Shown here piece by piece: positions 46,778 to 54,099 of a DNA stretch of 64,000 bases. A program made the translations under genes and the position numbers. Each line of letters starts with the position of its first letter. Position 1 is the first letter of the stretch. Below the pieces are notes generated by a model. That model did not search any database, was not told where the DNA came from, and saw only the letters and a program-made list of their open reading frames with translations. Source of the stretch: Acetobacter indonesiensis (GTDB lineage Bacteria; Pseudomonadota; Alphaproteobacteria; Acetobacterales; Acetobacteraceae); contig NZ_BAMW01000002.1 in the NCBI RefSeq assembly GCF_000963945.1, positions 1 to 64,000 on the forward strand, read 5' to 3'.

Positions 46778-47380
46778 TCAGGCCGTGATGTGCCACGCCT
46801 GCGGAGCAGCCCAGAAACTTTCAGCGGGCATAATAAAATCAGCACCTGCCTGAACAAACTCTGGCAGGTGCGCCGGGTCTGGCACATCAGCCACAGCGGG
46901 CAGTTCCATCATCATGCACCACCACTGCACCAGTGCGGTCAGGCTCTCCGGCTCTTCATCTTCCAAAGGATCAGCCGCCGGGCCGTTGGCACCAAAGCAG
47001 ACGTAATCTGCGCCTTCTTCCCCTGCGCGCATTGCGGCATCGCGACTTGACCCCACAGCAACGCCCAGTTGCAGCGCATCCCCATACTGCTTACGCACAT
47101 CACGCGCGCTGCCTGTAAAATTTGGGGACAGATGCACACCGTCACACCCCGTTTTAAGGGCCAGTGCCGGTCGGTCTTCCAGTATCAGGGCAATATCCTG
47201 CCCCTGCACCAATGGCTGTATTTTTTGAATCTGTGCCGTCAATGCTGCCTCTGGCGCATCGGCCAGACGCAGCAGCACGGCTGACGGGGGCTGTGCAGAC
47301 AACCCCCGTGCAAAAACAGGCAAAAATGCCTCAACGTCCCGCAGAACGGGGGTTGCGAGATACACATCACATGCCGTCAT
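46778..47380 (-). CDS. Thiamine phosphate synthase-like protein, degenerate
   Basis: 200 residues with the ThiE (beta/alpha)8 order: DVYLATPVL at the start, CDGVHLSP in the middle, LGVAVGSSRDAAMRAGEEGADYVCFGA towards the end. Key ThiE motifs are altered: the Gln-Leu-Arg-x-Lys motif reads LLRLAD, the Asn-Asp pair reads Glu-Asp, and the pyrophosphate-binding Pro-Thr-x-Thr-Lys loop is absent. Canonical thiamine phosphate synthase activity is therefore doubtful. The ATG at 47380 has GGGAGG ahead. It follows fba by 47 bases on the same strand. Confidence 0.75.
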   Translation of the reverse strand: MTACDVYLATPVLRDVEAFLPVFARGLSAQPPSAVLLRLADAPEAALTAQIQKIQPLVQGQDIALILEDRPALALKTGCDGVHLSPNFTGSARDVRKQYGDALQLGVAVGSSRDAAMRAGEEGADYVCFGANGPAADPLEDEEPESLTALVQWWCMMMELPAVADVPDPAHLPEFVQAGADFIMPAESFWAAPQAWHITA

Positions 47381-47427
47381 AACGGCCTCCCTCGCGGCCC
47401 CTTGTCCTGTCATCACGTTTTTGTGTT

Positions 47428-48342
47428 TCAGCCTTTGAAAATGGTAATAATCTGGTCCAGCAGGGCCAGAGCTTCCGCTTTCGGACGCTGGAACACGTTA
47501 CGGCCGATGATGGAGCCGAAGCCACCGCCGTCCTGAATCCCCTGAATGGTGCTCAGCAGGTTGTCGGTGCCGGTCTTGTCACCGCCAGAGAAGATCACGA
47601 TACGGCGGCCAGCAAAGGAAGACTGCACCACATGACGGATACGGGCCGGCAGGGTGGAGATATCAATGTTGTTCTGCTCATAAGCCGGTTTGTTGGCAGG
47701 CAGGGCCACCAGATCGGTCGGAGGCTTCACTTTAATGATGTGCGCACCACACAGCGCAGCCATATGGGCAGCATAGGCACAGACATCGACCGCAGTTTCA
47801 GCCGGTTTGTCCAGCAGCGGGCCACGCGGGTAGCTCCACAGAATAACAGCCAGACCCGCAGCCTTGGCTTCAGCAGCCAGTTCGCGGAATTCTTCCATCT
47901 GGTCGAAGCAGTATTCAGAACCCGGATAGATGGTAAAGCCGATACCAGCGCAACCCAGACGCAGCGCATCAGCCACGGTGCCGGTCACAGCCTGATCTTT
48001 TTCAGTGGCAAGGCTGTTTGAGCTGTTGCACTTCAGGATCAACGGGATTTCGCCAGCATATTTTGCTGCGCCACATTCAAGCATGCCCAGCGGTGCTGCA
48101 TAGCCGCTCAGGCCAGCTTCAATAGCCAGTTCAAAATGGTAGTGCGGATCATAAGCAGCCGGGTTGGCAGCAAAAGACCGGGCCGGACCATGTTCAAAGC
48201 CCTGATCAACCGGAAGAATAACCAGCTTACCCGTACCTGCCAGCTTACCAGCATTCAGAAACCGGGCGAGATTGGTCTTTGTTCCGGGGGTATCGCTCTC
48301 ATACTGATCAAGAATGGCTTTAACCTGGGGGGTAAGCGTCAT
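47428..48342 (-). CDS. Fructose-bisphosphate aldolase class I (DhnA-type)
   Basis: 304 residues. Cleaves fructose-1,6-bisphosphate; the archaeal/bacterial class I family uses a Schiff-base lysine, likely in GAHIIKVKPPTDL. Other conserved parts: LPVDQGFEHGPARSFAANP, GFTIYPGSEYCFDQMEEFRELAAEAKAAGLAVILWSYPRG, IFSGGDKTG and GFGSIIGRNVFQRP. Start overlaps the preceding unknown gene by four bases (ATGA). Confidence 0.93.
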   Translation of the reverse strand: MTLTPQVKAILDQYESDTPGTKTNLARFLNAGKLAGTGKLVILPVDQGFEHGPARSFAANPAAYDPHYHFELAIEAGLSGYAAPLGMLECGAAKYAGEIPLILKCNSSNSLATEKDQAVTGTVADALRLGCAGIGFTIYPGSEYCFDQMEEFRELAAEAKAAGLAVILWSYPRGPLLDKPAETAVDVCAYAAHMAALCGAHIIKVKPPTDLVALPANKPAYEQNNIDISTLPARIRHVVQSSFAGRRIVIFSGGDKTGTDNLLSTIQGIQDGGGFGSIIGRNVFQRPKAEALALLDQIITIFKG

Positions 48343-48872
48343 TGGGGAAATCCTTCCTCTGGCTTGTCTTCCGGGCTGTTATGATCCGGAACAGTTCTTT
48401 CGCAATAACTGCGTGTGAAAAACGCGGCAAGATGCGTTGTGACAGATAGTGACGGTATGAGGTCAAATGATGGCGGGCGGGTTATGAAAAGATGACGTCC
48501 CAAATCCGCATAAAGCTGCCTGACAGCCTTGGCTGCCGCAGAGTCGCCACCCAGAACACCCAGCCTCTGCCCGCCCCGGACAGCCATCATGGCGTAGCCG
48601 CAATTTTCCCCAAAATCGAGGATATGCGGGATGGATTGCCCCACTGATTCCTCCATCTGTGTGATCAACGCCTGCCACCAGCCCTCCCCCATGAAACCCG
48701 CAGCGCCGGGGGCAGACACGAACCCGATTGTGGGGTGTCCGTTTTCTGATATCGGCACCCCTGCTTGTCCGGCGGCCCGGAACACCGCCATACCAGAGGC
48801 ATAATCATGCAGTGTAAACAGGAAGCGGGGCAGAACCGGGTCTGACAAAAGTGCAATGTTTTCCATGACCAT
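48339..48872 (-). CDS. Conserved-looking protein of unknown function upstream of aldolase
   Basis: 177 residues. A globular sequence without signal peptide or membrane helix: LPRFLFTLHDYASGMAVFRAAGQAGVPI, SAPGAAGFMGEGWWQALITQ, IPHILDFGENCGYAMMAVRGGQRLGVLGG. No family recognised. Stop overlaps the fba start (ATGA), which makes a real and coupled gene likely. Start may be the first ATG (48872) or one two codons later (48866). Confidence 0.7.
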   Translation of the reverse strand: MVMENIALLSDPVLPRFLFTLHDYASGMAVFRAAGQAGVPISENGHPTIGFVSAPGAAGFMGEGWWQALITQMEESVGQSIPHILDFGENCGYAMMAVRGGQRLGVLGGDSAAAKAVRQLYADLGRHLFITRPPSFDLIPSLSVTTHLAAFFTRSYCERTVPDHNSPEDKPEEGFPQ

Positions 48873-48927
48873 GCTTGACGTATCAGCGTTTGCGGGCGAT
48901 TCCTAAACAACTGAAGGATAAAAAAGA

Positions 48928-49188
48928 ATGCAGAACCAGGCCGTGGGGCACTCTTTCTCAGATACGACCGAACCGACCAGCACACAGGCAGAACCGCCCG
49001 CCGTGCAGGAGGACCCCATAGCGCGTCTGGACCGTGCGTTGCACCGAATCTCCTATGCTTTGGAAAAAGGCAAGCAGACCCAGCAGCGGCAGATTATGGA
49101 CGCACAGGAACTGGCTGCCAATGTGGATGCATTGATCAGCCGGGTGCGTGATGCCCTTACCCAGACCGATCGCCCGGAAGATAAATAA
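48928..49188 (+). CDS. Small coiled-coil protein upstream of zapA (ZauP-like)
   Basis: 86 residues. A disordered acidic N-terminus (about 28 residues), then a predicted coiled coil (IARLDRALHRISYALEKGKQTQQRQ, LAANVDALISRVRDAL). In Caulobacter a small coiled-coil protein, ZauP, is coexpressed with and binds ZapA; this protein has the same position and character, so it may be the equivalent. That link is inferred from context. AAGGA precedes the ATG. Three bases separate it from zapA. Confidence 0.75.
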   Translation: MQNQAVGHSFSDTTEPTSTQAEPPAVQEDPIARLDRALHRISYALEKGKQTQQRQIMDAQELAANVDALISRVRDALTQTDRPEDK

Positions 49189-49191
49189 ACC

Positions 49192-49596
49192 ATGGCAACC
49201 GTTTCAATCCGCATTAATGGGCATGCCTATTCCGTTGGCTGCGAAAATGGTCAGGAACGGCACGTACAGGCCATGGCCCAGCAGGTGGAACGCCGCACCG
49301 CCCGCGTGCGTGCCCTTGGCTTCACGGGTGAAAGCCACGTTCTGGTTCTGGCCGCACTGCTGATGGCAGATGAAATTCAGGACCTGTCTGACCAGCTTCT
49401 GCCTGAAAGCACTAATCAGGCCGTGCAGGACGTTGAACGGATCAAAGCGGAACAGGCTTTGACCGCAACACGGCTGGCTGATCTGGCTGAACGTGCAGAA
49501 GCTATTGCAGCCACCCTTGAGCACGCCTACATAGAGGGTGCGGGGCTGCCCGGCGCGTCAGGCGAGTCATCCCCTGGGCCGATAAGCACTTCCTAG
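49192..49596 (+). CDS. zapA: Cell division protein ZapA
   Basis: 134 residues. Binds and bundles FtsZ. The family core ATVSIRINGHAYSVGCENGQERHVQAMAQQVERRTARVRA and VLAALLMADEIQDLSDQL is followed by a coiled coil (about 85-115) and a Gly/Ser-rich end. The last codons overlap the predicted 6S RNA. Confidence 0.92.
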   Translation: MATVSIRINGHAYSVGCENGQERHVQAMAQQVERRTARVRALGFTGESHVLVLAALLMADEIQDLSDQLLPESTNQAVQDVERIKAEQALTATRLADLAERAEAIAATLEHAYIEGAGLPGASGESSPGPISTS

Positions 49597-49690
49597 GGAG
49601 CTGGCTCTGTTGTGGCCCTGGTCACATTACCCGGCGCCCACCTGCACTAGCAGGTCCTGGAGGTTGAAAGACCAACGGCCATGGTGGCTC
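49564..49690 (+). ncRNA. ssrS: 6S RNA candidate
   Basis: 6S RNA mimics an open promoter and binds sigma-70 RNA polymerase; in alpha- and gammaproteobacteria its gene lies between zapA and fau. Here the region has the expected elements: ends that pair (GAGUCAUCC with GGUGGCUC, and CUGGGCCG with CGGCCAUGG), an inner stem GCUGG/CCGGC enclosing GUGG...UCAC, and a small hairpin CCUGC/GCAGG (49651-49664) on the 3' side. It overlaps the last 33 bases of zapA and the start codon of fau. The ends are approximate. At about 127 nt it is shorter than usual. Confidence 0.68.
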
Positions 49691-50268
49691 CGCACTCTCC
49701 CCCTTTCCAGTCTGACCCTCCGGCAATTGCCGCCGCCAAAAAGCAGATCCGGGCTGATTGCCTTGCCCGGCTGAAAGCCCGCGACACGGCTGTTGACGCT
49801 GTGCTGTGTCAGCGCCTGACAGACGCCTTGCTGCTGACACCTGCCACCGTCATTGCCTGCGTGTGGCCCTTCCCGCATGAGGTTGATGTTCGGCCTGTCT
49901 GCCATGCTCTGGCCGCTGCTGGCCGCACGGTGGTGTTGCCGGAAACCCCACCCAAAGGTCAGCCTCTTCTTTTCCGTCAGTGGCACCCAAGTTGCATCAT
50001 GCAGCCCGGGCGGTTTGGGACCGAAGTGCCCGACGGCCCTGCCCTGACACCTGATGCTGTTCTGGTACCGCTGGTCGGGTTTGACCGCGCCGGGAATCGG
50101 CTGGGTTACGGAGGGGGATACTACGACAGAACCCTTGCCACGCTGCCGCACGCCCTGACGCTGGGCTATGCTCTGGCAGTGCAAGAGGTGGACCATATCC
50201 CCACGGGGCCGTATGACCATCCTCTCTCCCGTATTCTGACGGAGAAAGAGAGTCTGCATTTTGACTGA
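49681..50268 (+). CDS. fau: 5-formyltetrahydrofolate cyclo-ligase
   Basis: 195 residues. Converts 5-formyl-THF to 5,10-methenyl-THF. Family motifs: AAAKKQIRADCLARLKARD, VACVWPF-like IACVWPFPHEVDV, VLVPLVGFDRAGNRLGYGGGYYDRTL, and GYALAVQEVDHIP. The ATG at 49681 lies inside the predicted 3' stem of 6S RNA; no other good start exists downstream before conserved sequence. YmdB-like gene follows after 24 bases. Confidence 0.93.
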   Translation: MVAPHSPPFQSDPPAIAAAKKQIRADCLARLKARDTAVDAVLCQRLTDALLLTPATVIACVWPFPHEVDVRPVCHALAAAGRTVVLPETPPKGQPLLFRQWHPSCIMQPGRFGTEVPDGPALTPDAVLVPLVGFDRAGNRLGYGGGYYDRTLATLPHALTLGYALAVQEVDHIPTGPYDHPLSRILTEKESLHFD

Positions 50269-50292
50269 ACGCACACACGGAAAGACAGGCGC

Positions 50293-51108
50293 GTGAGAAT
50301 TCTGTTTCTAGGAGATATTGTTGGCCGCTGTGGCCGGGAAGCTGTTCTTTCCCGTCTGCCGGGCCTGCGTGGCAGCCTGTCGCTTGATCTGGTGATTGTG
50401 AATGCAGAAAACGCCAGCCACGGTTTTGGTCTGTCACCCGCCATTGCTACGTCTCTGTTTGAAAACGGGGTCGATGTCATTACGCTGGGCAACCATAGCT
50501 GGGACCGACGCGACCTGATTGGTCATATTTCCTCCGCGCCGCGTATTATCCGGCCCATCAATTTCCCCCCCGGCACACCGGGCAACGGCAGTGTTCAGGT
50601 TGAACTGGCAGATGGTCGCAAGGCGCTGGTGGTCAATGCCATGGGCCGCCTGTTCATGGACCCGCTGGATGATCCCTTCCGGTGTGTAAATGAACTTCTG
50701 GCCCGCCATCGGCTGGGCGTTACCACACAGGCTATTGTGGTTGATATTCATGCCGAAGCCACCAGTGAAAAATGGGCGCTGGGCAACGTGCTTGATGGCA
50801 GGGTGTCTCTGGTGGTGGGGACGCACACCCACACACCAACTGCCGACCACCGGATTCTGCCAGCTGGGACAGCCTTTCAGACTGATGCCGGCATGTGCGG
50901 CGACTATGACAGCGTAATTGGCATGTGCAAGGAGCCCGCCATGACACGCTTCTTGCGCAAAATGCCCGGAGAGCGTCTGCAACCGGCAGAGGGGGAAGCC
51001 ACGATGTGTGGCATTATGGTCGAGACGGATGACGCAACAGGTCTGGCCCGCCGTCTCGCCCCCCTTCGTCAGGGTGGACTGCTAGCCCAAACCCTGCCGG
51101 ATTTCTGA
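50293..51108 (+). CDS. YmdB-type metallophosphoesterase (TIGR00282 family)
   Basis: 271 residues. Metal-binding motifs are in order: FLGDIVGRCGRE, VNAENASHGFG, TLGNHSWD, DIHAEATSEK and VGTHTHTPTAD, with GMCGDYDSVIGM near the end. Bacillus YmdB is a cyclic nucleotide phosphodiesterase with effects on development; function in alphaproteobacteria is not established. Start is GTG. Probably cotranscribed with fau. Confidence 0.92.
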   Translation: MRILFLGDIVGRCGREAVLSRLPGLRGSLSLDLVIVNAENASHGFGLSPAIATSLFENGVDVITLGNHSWDRRDLIGHISSAPRIIRPINFPPGTPGNGSVQVELADGRKALVVNAMGRLFMDPLDDPFRCVNELLARHRLGVTTQAIVVDIHAEATSEKWALGNVLDGRVSLVVGTHTHTPTADHRILPAGTAFQTDAGMCGDYDSVIGMCKEPAMTRFLRKMPGERLQPAEGEATMCGIMVETDDATGLARRLAPLRQGGLLAQTLPDF

Positions 51109-51137
51109 ACCCGCGACCCCGTAGTCGAAACGTGGTC

Positions 51138-52010
51138 TTACCAGACCAGACGGGGTAACGTCGCAACGGGGCGCAGACCTGCCCCTTCAGCTTCTTCTGC
51201 GGCCAGTTCTGCGTTGGCCCCTATCATTTCCTGATGGATGCCACCTAGAATCCAGGCACCATCAATACCCGCAACCGCTGCACCACGCATGTCTGTTGCA
51301 AGTGCGTCCCCAATGCCCAGAATACGGTTCTGCGCAACACCCAACATGGCGAAAACGGGGCCATATACTTCGGCGTAGGGTTTACCAACCCAGCGGACAT
51401 TCCCGCCTTCCTGTTCATAAAACGCGGCCAGCACACCTGCGCAGATCATCCGGCGGCCACCTTTGACCACAACCATATCCGGGTTGGCGCACAGCATGGG
51501 CAGGCCACGCTCTAAAGCGGCCCGTAGTTCTGGCAGATAAGGATCAACCGAATCGGCCCCGCGATCCTGATCTGGCCCAGTATTGAGAATGAACTGGGCC
51601 TCCGACGGGTCAGCAACACGCTCAAGATCAAGTCCGTCATACAGACCCAGATCATGTGTACCGCCAACATGCAGCACCTTGCGACCCAAACGCGCAAACC
51701 ATGGGTCAGTCCGTTCCCGCAACAGGGTGCGTACTTGCTCGCCACTGGTCATGACGCCGTCATGCAGATCCCGCCCGATGCCAAACCCTTCAAGCTGTTT
51801 GGAAACAACGTCTGCCGGGCGGGGCGCGTTAGAAAGCATGACCACCCGCTTGCCCGCCGCCCGTAACGCCTGAAGACAGTCGACCGCACCGGGGTAAGGC
51901 TGGAGTCCGTCATGCACGGTGCCCCACAAATCCACCACGTAGCCGTCATACTGGTCTGCCAGCGCAGAAAGGCCGGACAGCGTCTGCATTTCGTGTGCGT
52001 TATCAGCCAT
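51138..52010 (-). CDS. HAD-superfamily hydrolase, TIGR01459-type
   Basis: 290 residues. HAD subclass IIA phosphatase-like: motif I GYVVDLWGTVHDG, with a Trp where many HAD phosphatases have the second Asp, typical of this group; motif II MLSNAPRP; motif IV region GIGDALATDMRGA. A cap domain lies between. Start forms TAATG with the pyrD stop, indicating coupling. Substrate unknown. Confidence 0.9.
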   Translation of the reverse strand: MADNAHEMQTLSGLSALADQYDGYVVDLWGTVHDGLQPYPGAVDCLQALRAAGKRVVMLSNAPRPADVVSKQLEGFGIGRDLHDGVMTSGEQVRTLLRERTDPWFARLGRKVLHVGGTHDLGLYDGLDLERVADPSEAQFILNTGPDQDRGADSVDPYLPELRAALERGLPMLCANPDMVVVKGGRRMICAGVLAAFYEQEGGNVRWVGKPYAEVYGPVFAMLGVAQNRILGIGDALATDMRGAAVAGIDGAWILGGIHQEMIGANAELAAEEAEGAGLRPVATLPRLVW

Positions 52011-53083
52011 TACAGGGCGCTCCCGCGAATATCGTCGAGCATTTCAATGCCTTCATGGCGCATAATCTCAAGCATTTCGCGCTTGATGCGCGCAACCAGC
52101 GCCGGGCCTTCATACGCGAAAGCCGAGTAAAGCTGCACAAGGTTGGCCCCAAGCCGAATACGCTCCAGCACATCGGCCCCGGTTTCAATCCCCCCGCAGG
52201 AGACCAGAGCCATACGCCCCGCCGCAGCCTGCGCCACCAGCTTCAGCATTTCTGTTGCGCGTGGCTTTAGCGGACGCCCAGAGAGACCGCCGCTTTCGCC
52301 TTTATAGGGACTTTGCAATGTTGTAGGGCGCGCCAGCGTGGTGTTGGTTACAATCAGACCCTGCGCCCCACCAGCAATCGCCGCTTCGACAATCGGGCCG
52401 ATGGCATCATTTTCAAGATCCGGGGCCAACTTGACCAAAAGCGGGGGCCGTTCAGCATGACGCTCGGCAATCGCATCCAGAATCCCTTTCAGCCGTGCCG
52501 CATCCTGCAAGCCGCGCAGACCGGGCGTGTTGGGGGAGGAAACATTCAGAACAATATAATTTACGTAAGGCTTCACACGGCCAATTAGCGCCGGGTAATC
52601 CCGCTCGGGGTCAGCCCCTGTTTTATTGATGCCAAGATTCGCACCAATCGGCGCGCCAGCACCCCCACCCCGCCCCGAGGGAAGCGTACGATGCAGGCGG
52701 GCCAGCCGTACGGCAAAACGATCAATCCCCTGATTGTTGAACCCCATGCGGTTAATCACCGCACGGTCTTCCGTCAGACGAAACAGGCGCGGCTTGGGAT
52801 TCCCGGCCTGCGGCCTGGGCGTAACTGTGCCGGCTTCAACAAACCCGAAGCCAATCTGCGCAAGCGGGCGCATGACGCGGGCATTTTTATCAAAGCCAGC
52901 CGCAATGCCTATGGGGTTTGAAAAGCGCATGCCCAGCGTGCGCGTGGCCAGCGCAGGGTCATCTACCGGGCGCTTGATAGGCACAGACACACCCAGCATC
53001 AGCGCATCAAGCGCCAGCTCGTGTGCGGTTTCCGGGTCCAGCTTACGGAGGAACGGGAGGGAGAGCGAAGCAAGAGATGACAT
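52010..53083 (-). CDS. pyrD: Dihydroorotate dehydrogenase (quinone), class 2
   Basis: 357 residues. Membrane-associated flavoenzyme of pyrimidine synthesis. N-terminal helices (LPFLRKLDPETAHELALDALML) for quinone binding, then the barrel: GIAAGFDKNARVM, FGFVEAGTVTPRPQAGNPKPRLFRL, MGFNNQGID, LNVSSPNTPGLRGLQ, and VSCGGIETGADVLERIRLGANLVQLYSAF. The frame runs on to 53254 but the homologous start is at 53083. Coupled to the downstream HAD gene. Confidence 0.97.
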   Translation of the reverse strand: MSSLASLSLPFLRKLDPETAHELALDALMLGVSVPIKRPVDDPALATRTLGMRFSNPIGIAAGFDKNARVMRPLAQIGFGFVEAGTVTPRPQAGNPKPRLFRLTEDRAVINRMGFNNQGIDRFAVRLARLHRTLPSGRGGGAGAPIGANLGINKTGADPERDYPALIGRVKPYVNYIVLNVSSPNTPGLRGLQDAARLKGILDAIAERHAERPPLLVKLAPDLENDAIGPIVEAAIAGGAQGLIVTNTTLARPTTLQSPYKGESGGLSGRPLKPRATEMLKLVAQAAAGRMALVSCGGIETGADVLERIRLGANLVQLYSAFAYEGPALVARIKREMLEIMRHEGIEMLDDIRGSAL

Positions 53084-53174
53084 GCCGTTGTACTGCCCCA
53101 AGCCGCAGCACAAGAAAAGAGGGAAAACCCACCCATGCAGAAGGCGGGCATCACAATTCTTATTTTTATCTTGC

Positions 53175-53195
53175 AAATGAGAATTGTTCTCATTT
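53175..53195 (+). promoter_or_regulatory. Fur-box-like palindrome
   Basis: Perfect 9-bp arms aaatgagaa/ttctcattt around ttg, a close match to the inverted-repeat Fur box. It lies 58 bases ahead of the gene starting at 53253 and 92 bases upstream of pyrD on the other strand. Fur is encoded in this window at 3.5 kb. Confidence 0.75.
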
Positions 53196-53252
53196 AATAC
53201 GGACTGACCACAGCAAAGAGGATGAGGGCATTTCACCCCCTCAGGATGCGCC

Positions 53253-53882
53253 ATGACACGTTCACCTGTTTATCTGACAGATCTTGCCTGCAGCGAACGG
53301 CTGACAATCTGGACCATTCGCCGCCTTGCCGGTGAAGCGTCATCTGCACCGCAATCAGCCTGCGGACGGCAGATCGGCATGTTTCTACCCTGCTTCCGGG
53401 AGGAATTTATGGCCGTGGCCGAAGCCTTCCATGACGCCGTGACGCGTATGGCAGCCCTTGAAATACCGTCGCTTGATATCCGCTCGGGCAGTGCGTTGGC
53501 CATTACCGCCACTGAATATAATCTGCTGCTGGCCACAGAAGCCGCACAGAATGAGCGTGATGCCGAAGTACAGTCGCTGCTTAAACCTTTGTTACCGTTT
53601 CCCGCTCTGCTGGCAGGGTTGACCTCTGCCATTACCACGCTTGGCGCCTGTCTGGCTGGTGCCGGATACTGGCTTTCACACCATGCATCCAAAGCACTGG
53701 CCCGGCGTCCATCCTATGAAATGGTTCCTGTCTATGTGCGCCCACGGGCCACAACGGCAGCAGCCCTTTCTGTCGCCCGGTGGCGTGATTTCAATATGGA
53801 CACCACCCATGTCAGCTGGCCAATAGGGTCCACTCATCACGACACCACATCTTCCCTCTCACCCTCTCCGCTGACGCACTAA
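53253..53882 (+). CDS. Unknown protein behind a Fur box
   Basis: 209 residues. Begins SPVYLTDLACSERLTIWTIRRLAGE, followed by a cysteine-containing segment (SACGRQIGMFLPCFREEFMAVAEAFHDAV) and a hydrophobic stretch at about 114-141 (LLPFPALLAGLTSAITTLGACLAGAGYWL) that may be a membrane helix. The tail is Thr/Ser/His-rich. AGGA precedes the ATG. I do not recognise the family; the Fur box suggests an iron-related role. Confidence 0.7.
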   Translation: MTRSPVYLTDLACSERLTIWTIRRLAGEASSAPQSACGRQIGMFLPCFREEFMAVAEAFHDAVTRMAALEIPSLDIRSGSALAITATEYNLLLATEAAQNERDAEVQSLLKPLLPFPALLAGLTSAITTLGACLAGAGYWLSHHASKALARRPSYEMVPVYVRPRATTAAALSVARWRDFNMDTTHVSWPIGSTHHDTTSSLSPSPLTH

Positions 53883-53965
53883 AAACAAGAACAACACCTC
53901 GTTCTGACAAAGACTCACAGCCTCAACTCTTCTATTCCTTCTAATTCTCCCGTTATCCCGTGGTG

Positions 53966-54012
53966 GAACCGGGTGCCTTTCTTCTAACCGGAGAAGCAAG
54001 GGCACCCGGTTC
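53966..54012. repeat. Long nested inverted repeat
   Basis: Outer arms gaaccgggtgcc/ggcacccggttc are perfect over 12 bp, and an inner hairpin cttct/agaag sits within. No T-run follows, so it is a weak candidate for a terminator; it may be a stability element or mobile palindrome. Confidence 0.65.
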
Positions 54013-54051
54013 TGCTGCATCTGGCACAGCCAATCAGGCTTGCTGTGCCAT

Positions 54052-54066
54052 GTTCCTGTTGTGTTC
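54052..54066 (+). promoter_or_regulatory. LexA (SOS) box of dinB
   Basis: GTTC-N7-GTTC, the exact alphaproteobacterial SOS box pattern, 33 bases ahead of the dinB start. Damage induction through LexA is expected. Confidence 0.85.
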
Positions 54067-54099
54067 CTAAAAACAGCAGCCTGTGATAACCTGTGCGGT

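Noticed and set aside
53084-53254. 57-residue N-terminal extension of pyrD
   Set aside because: It crosses the Fur box and does not resemble PyrD; the ATG at 53083 gives the usual N-terminus.
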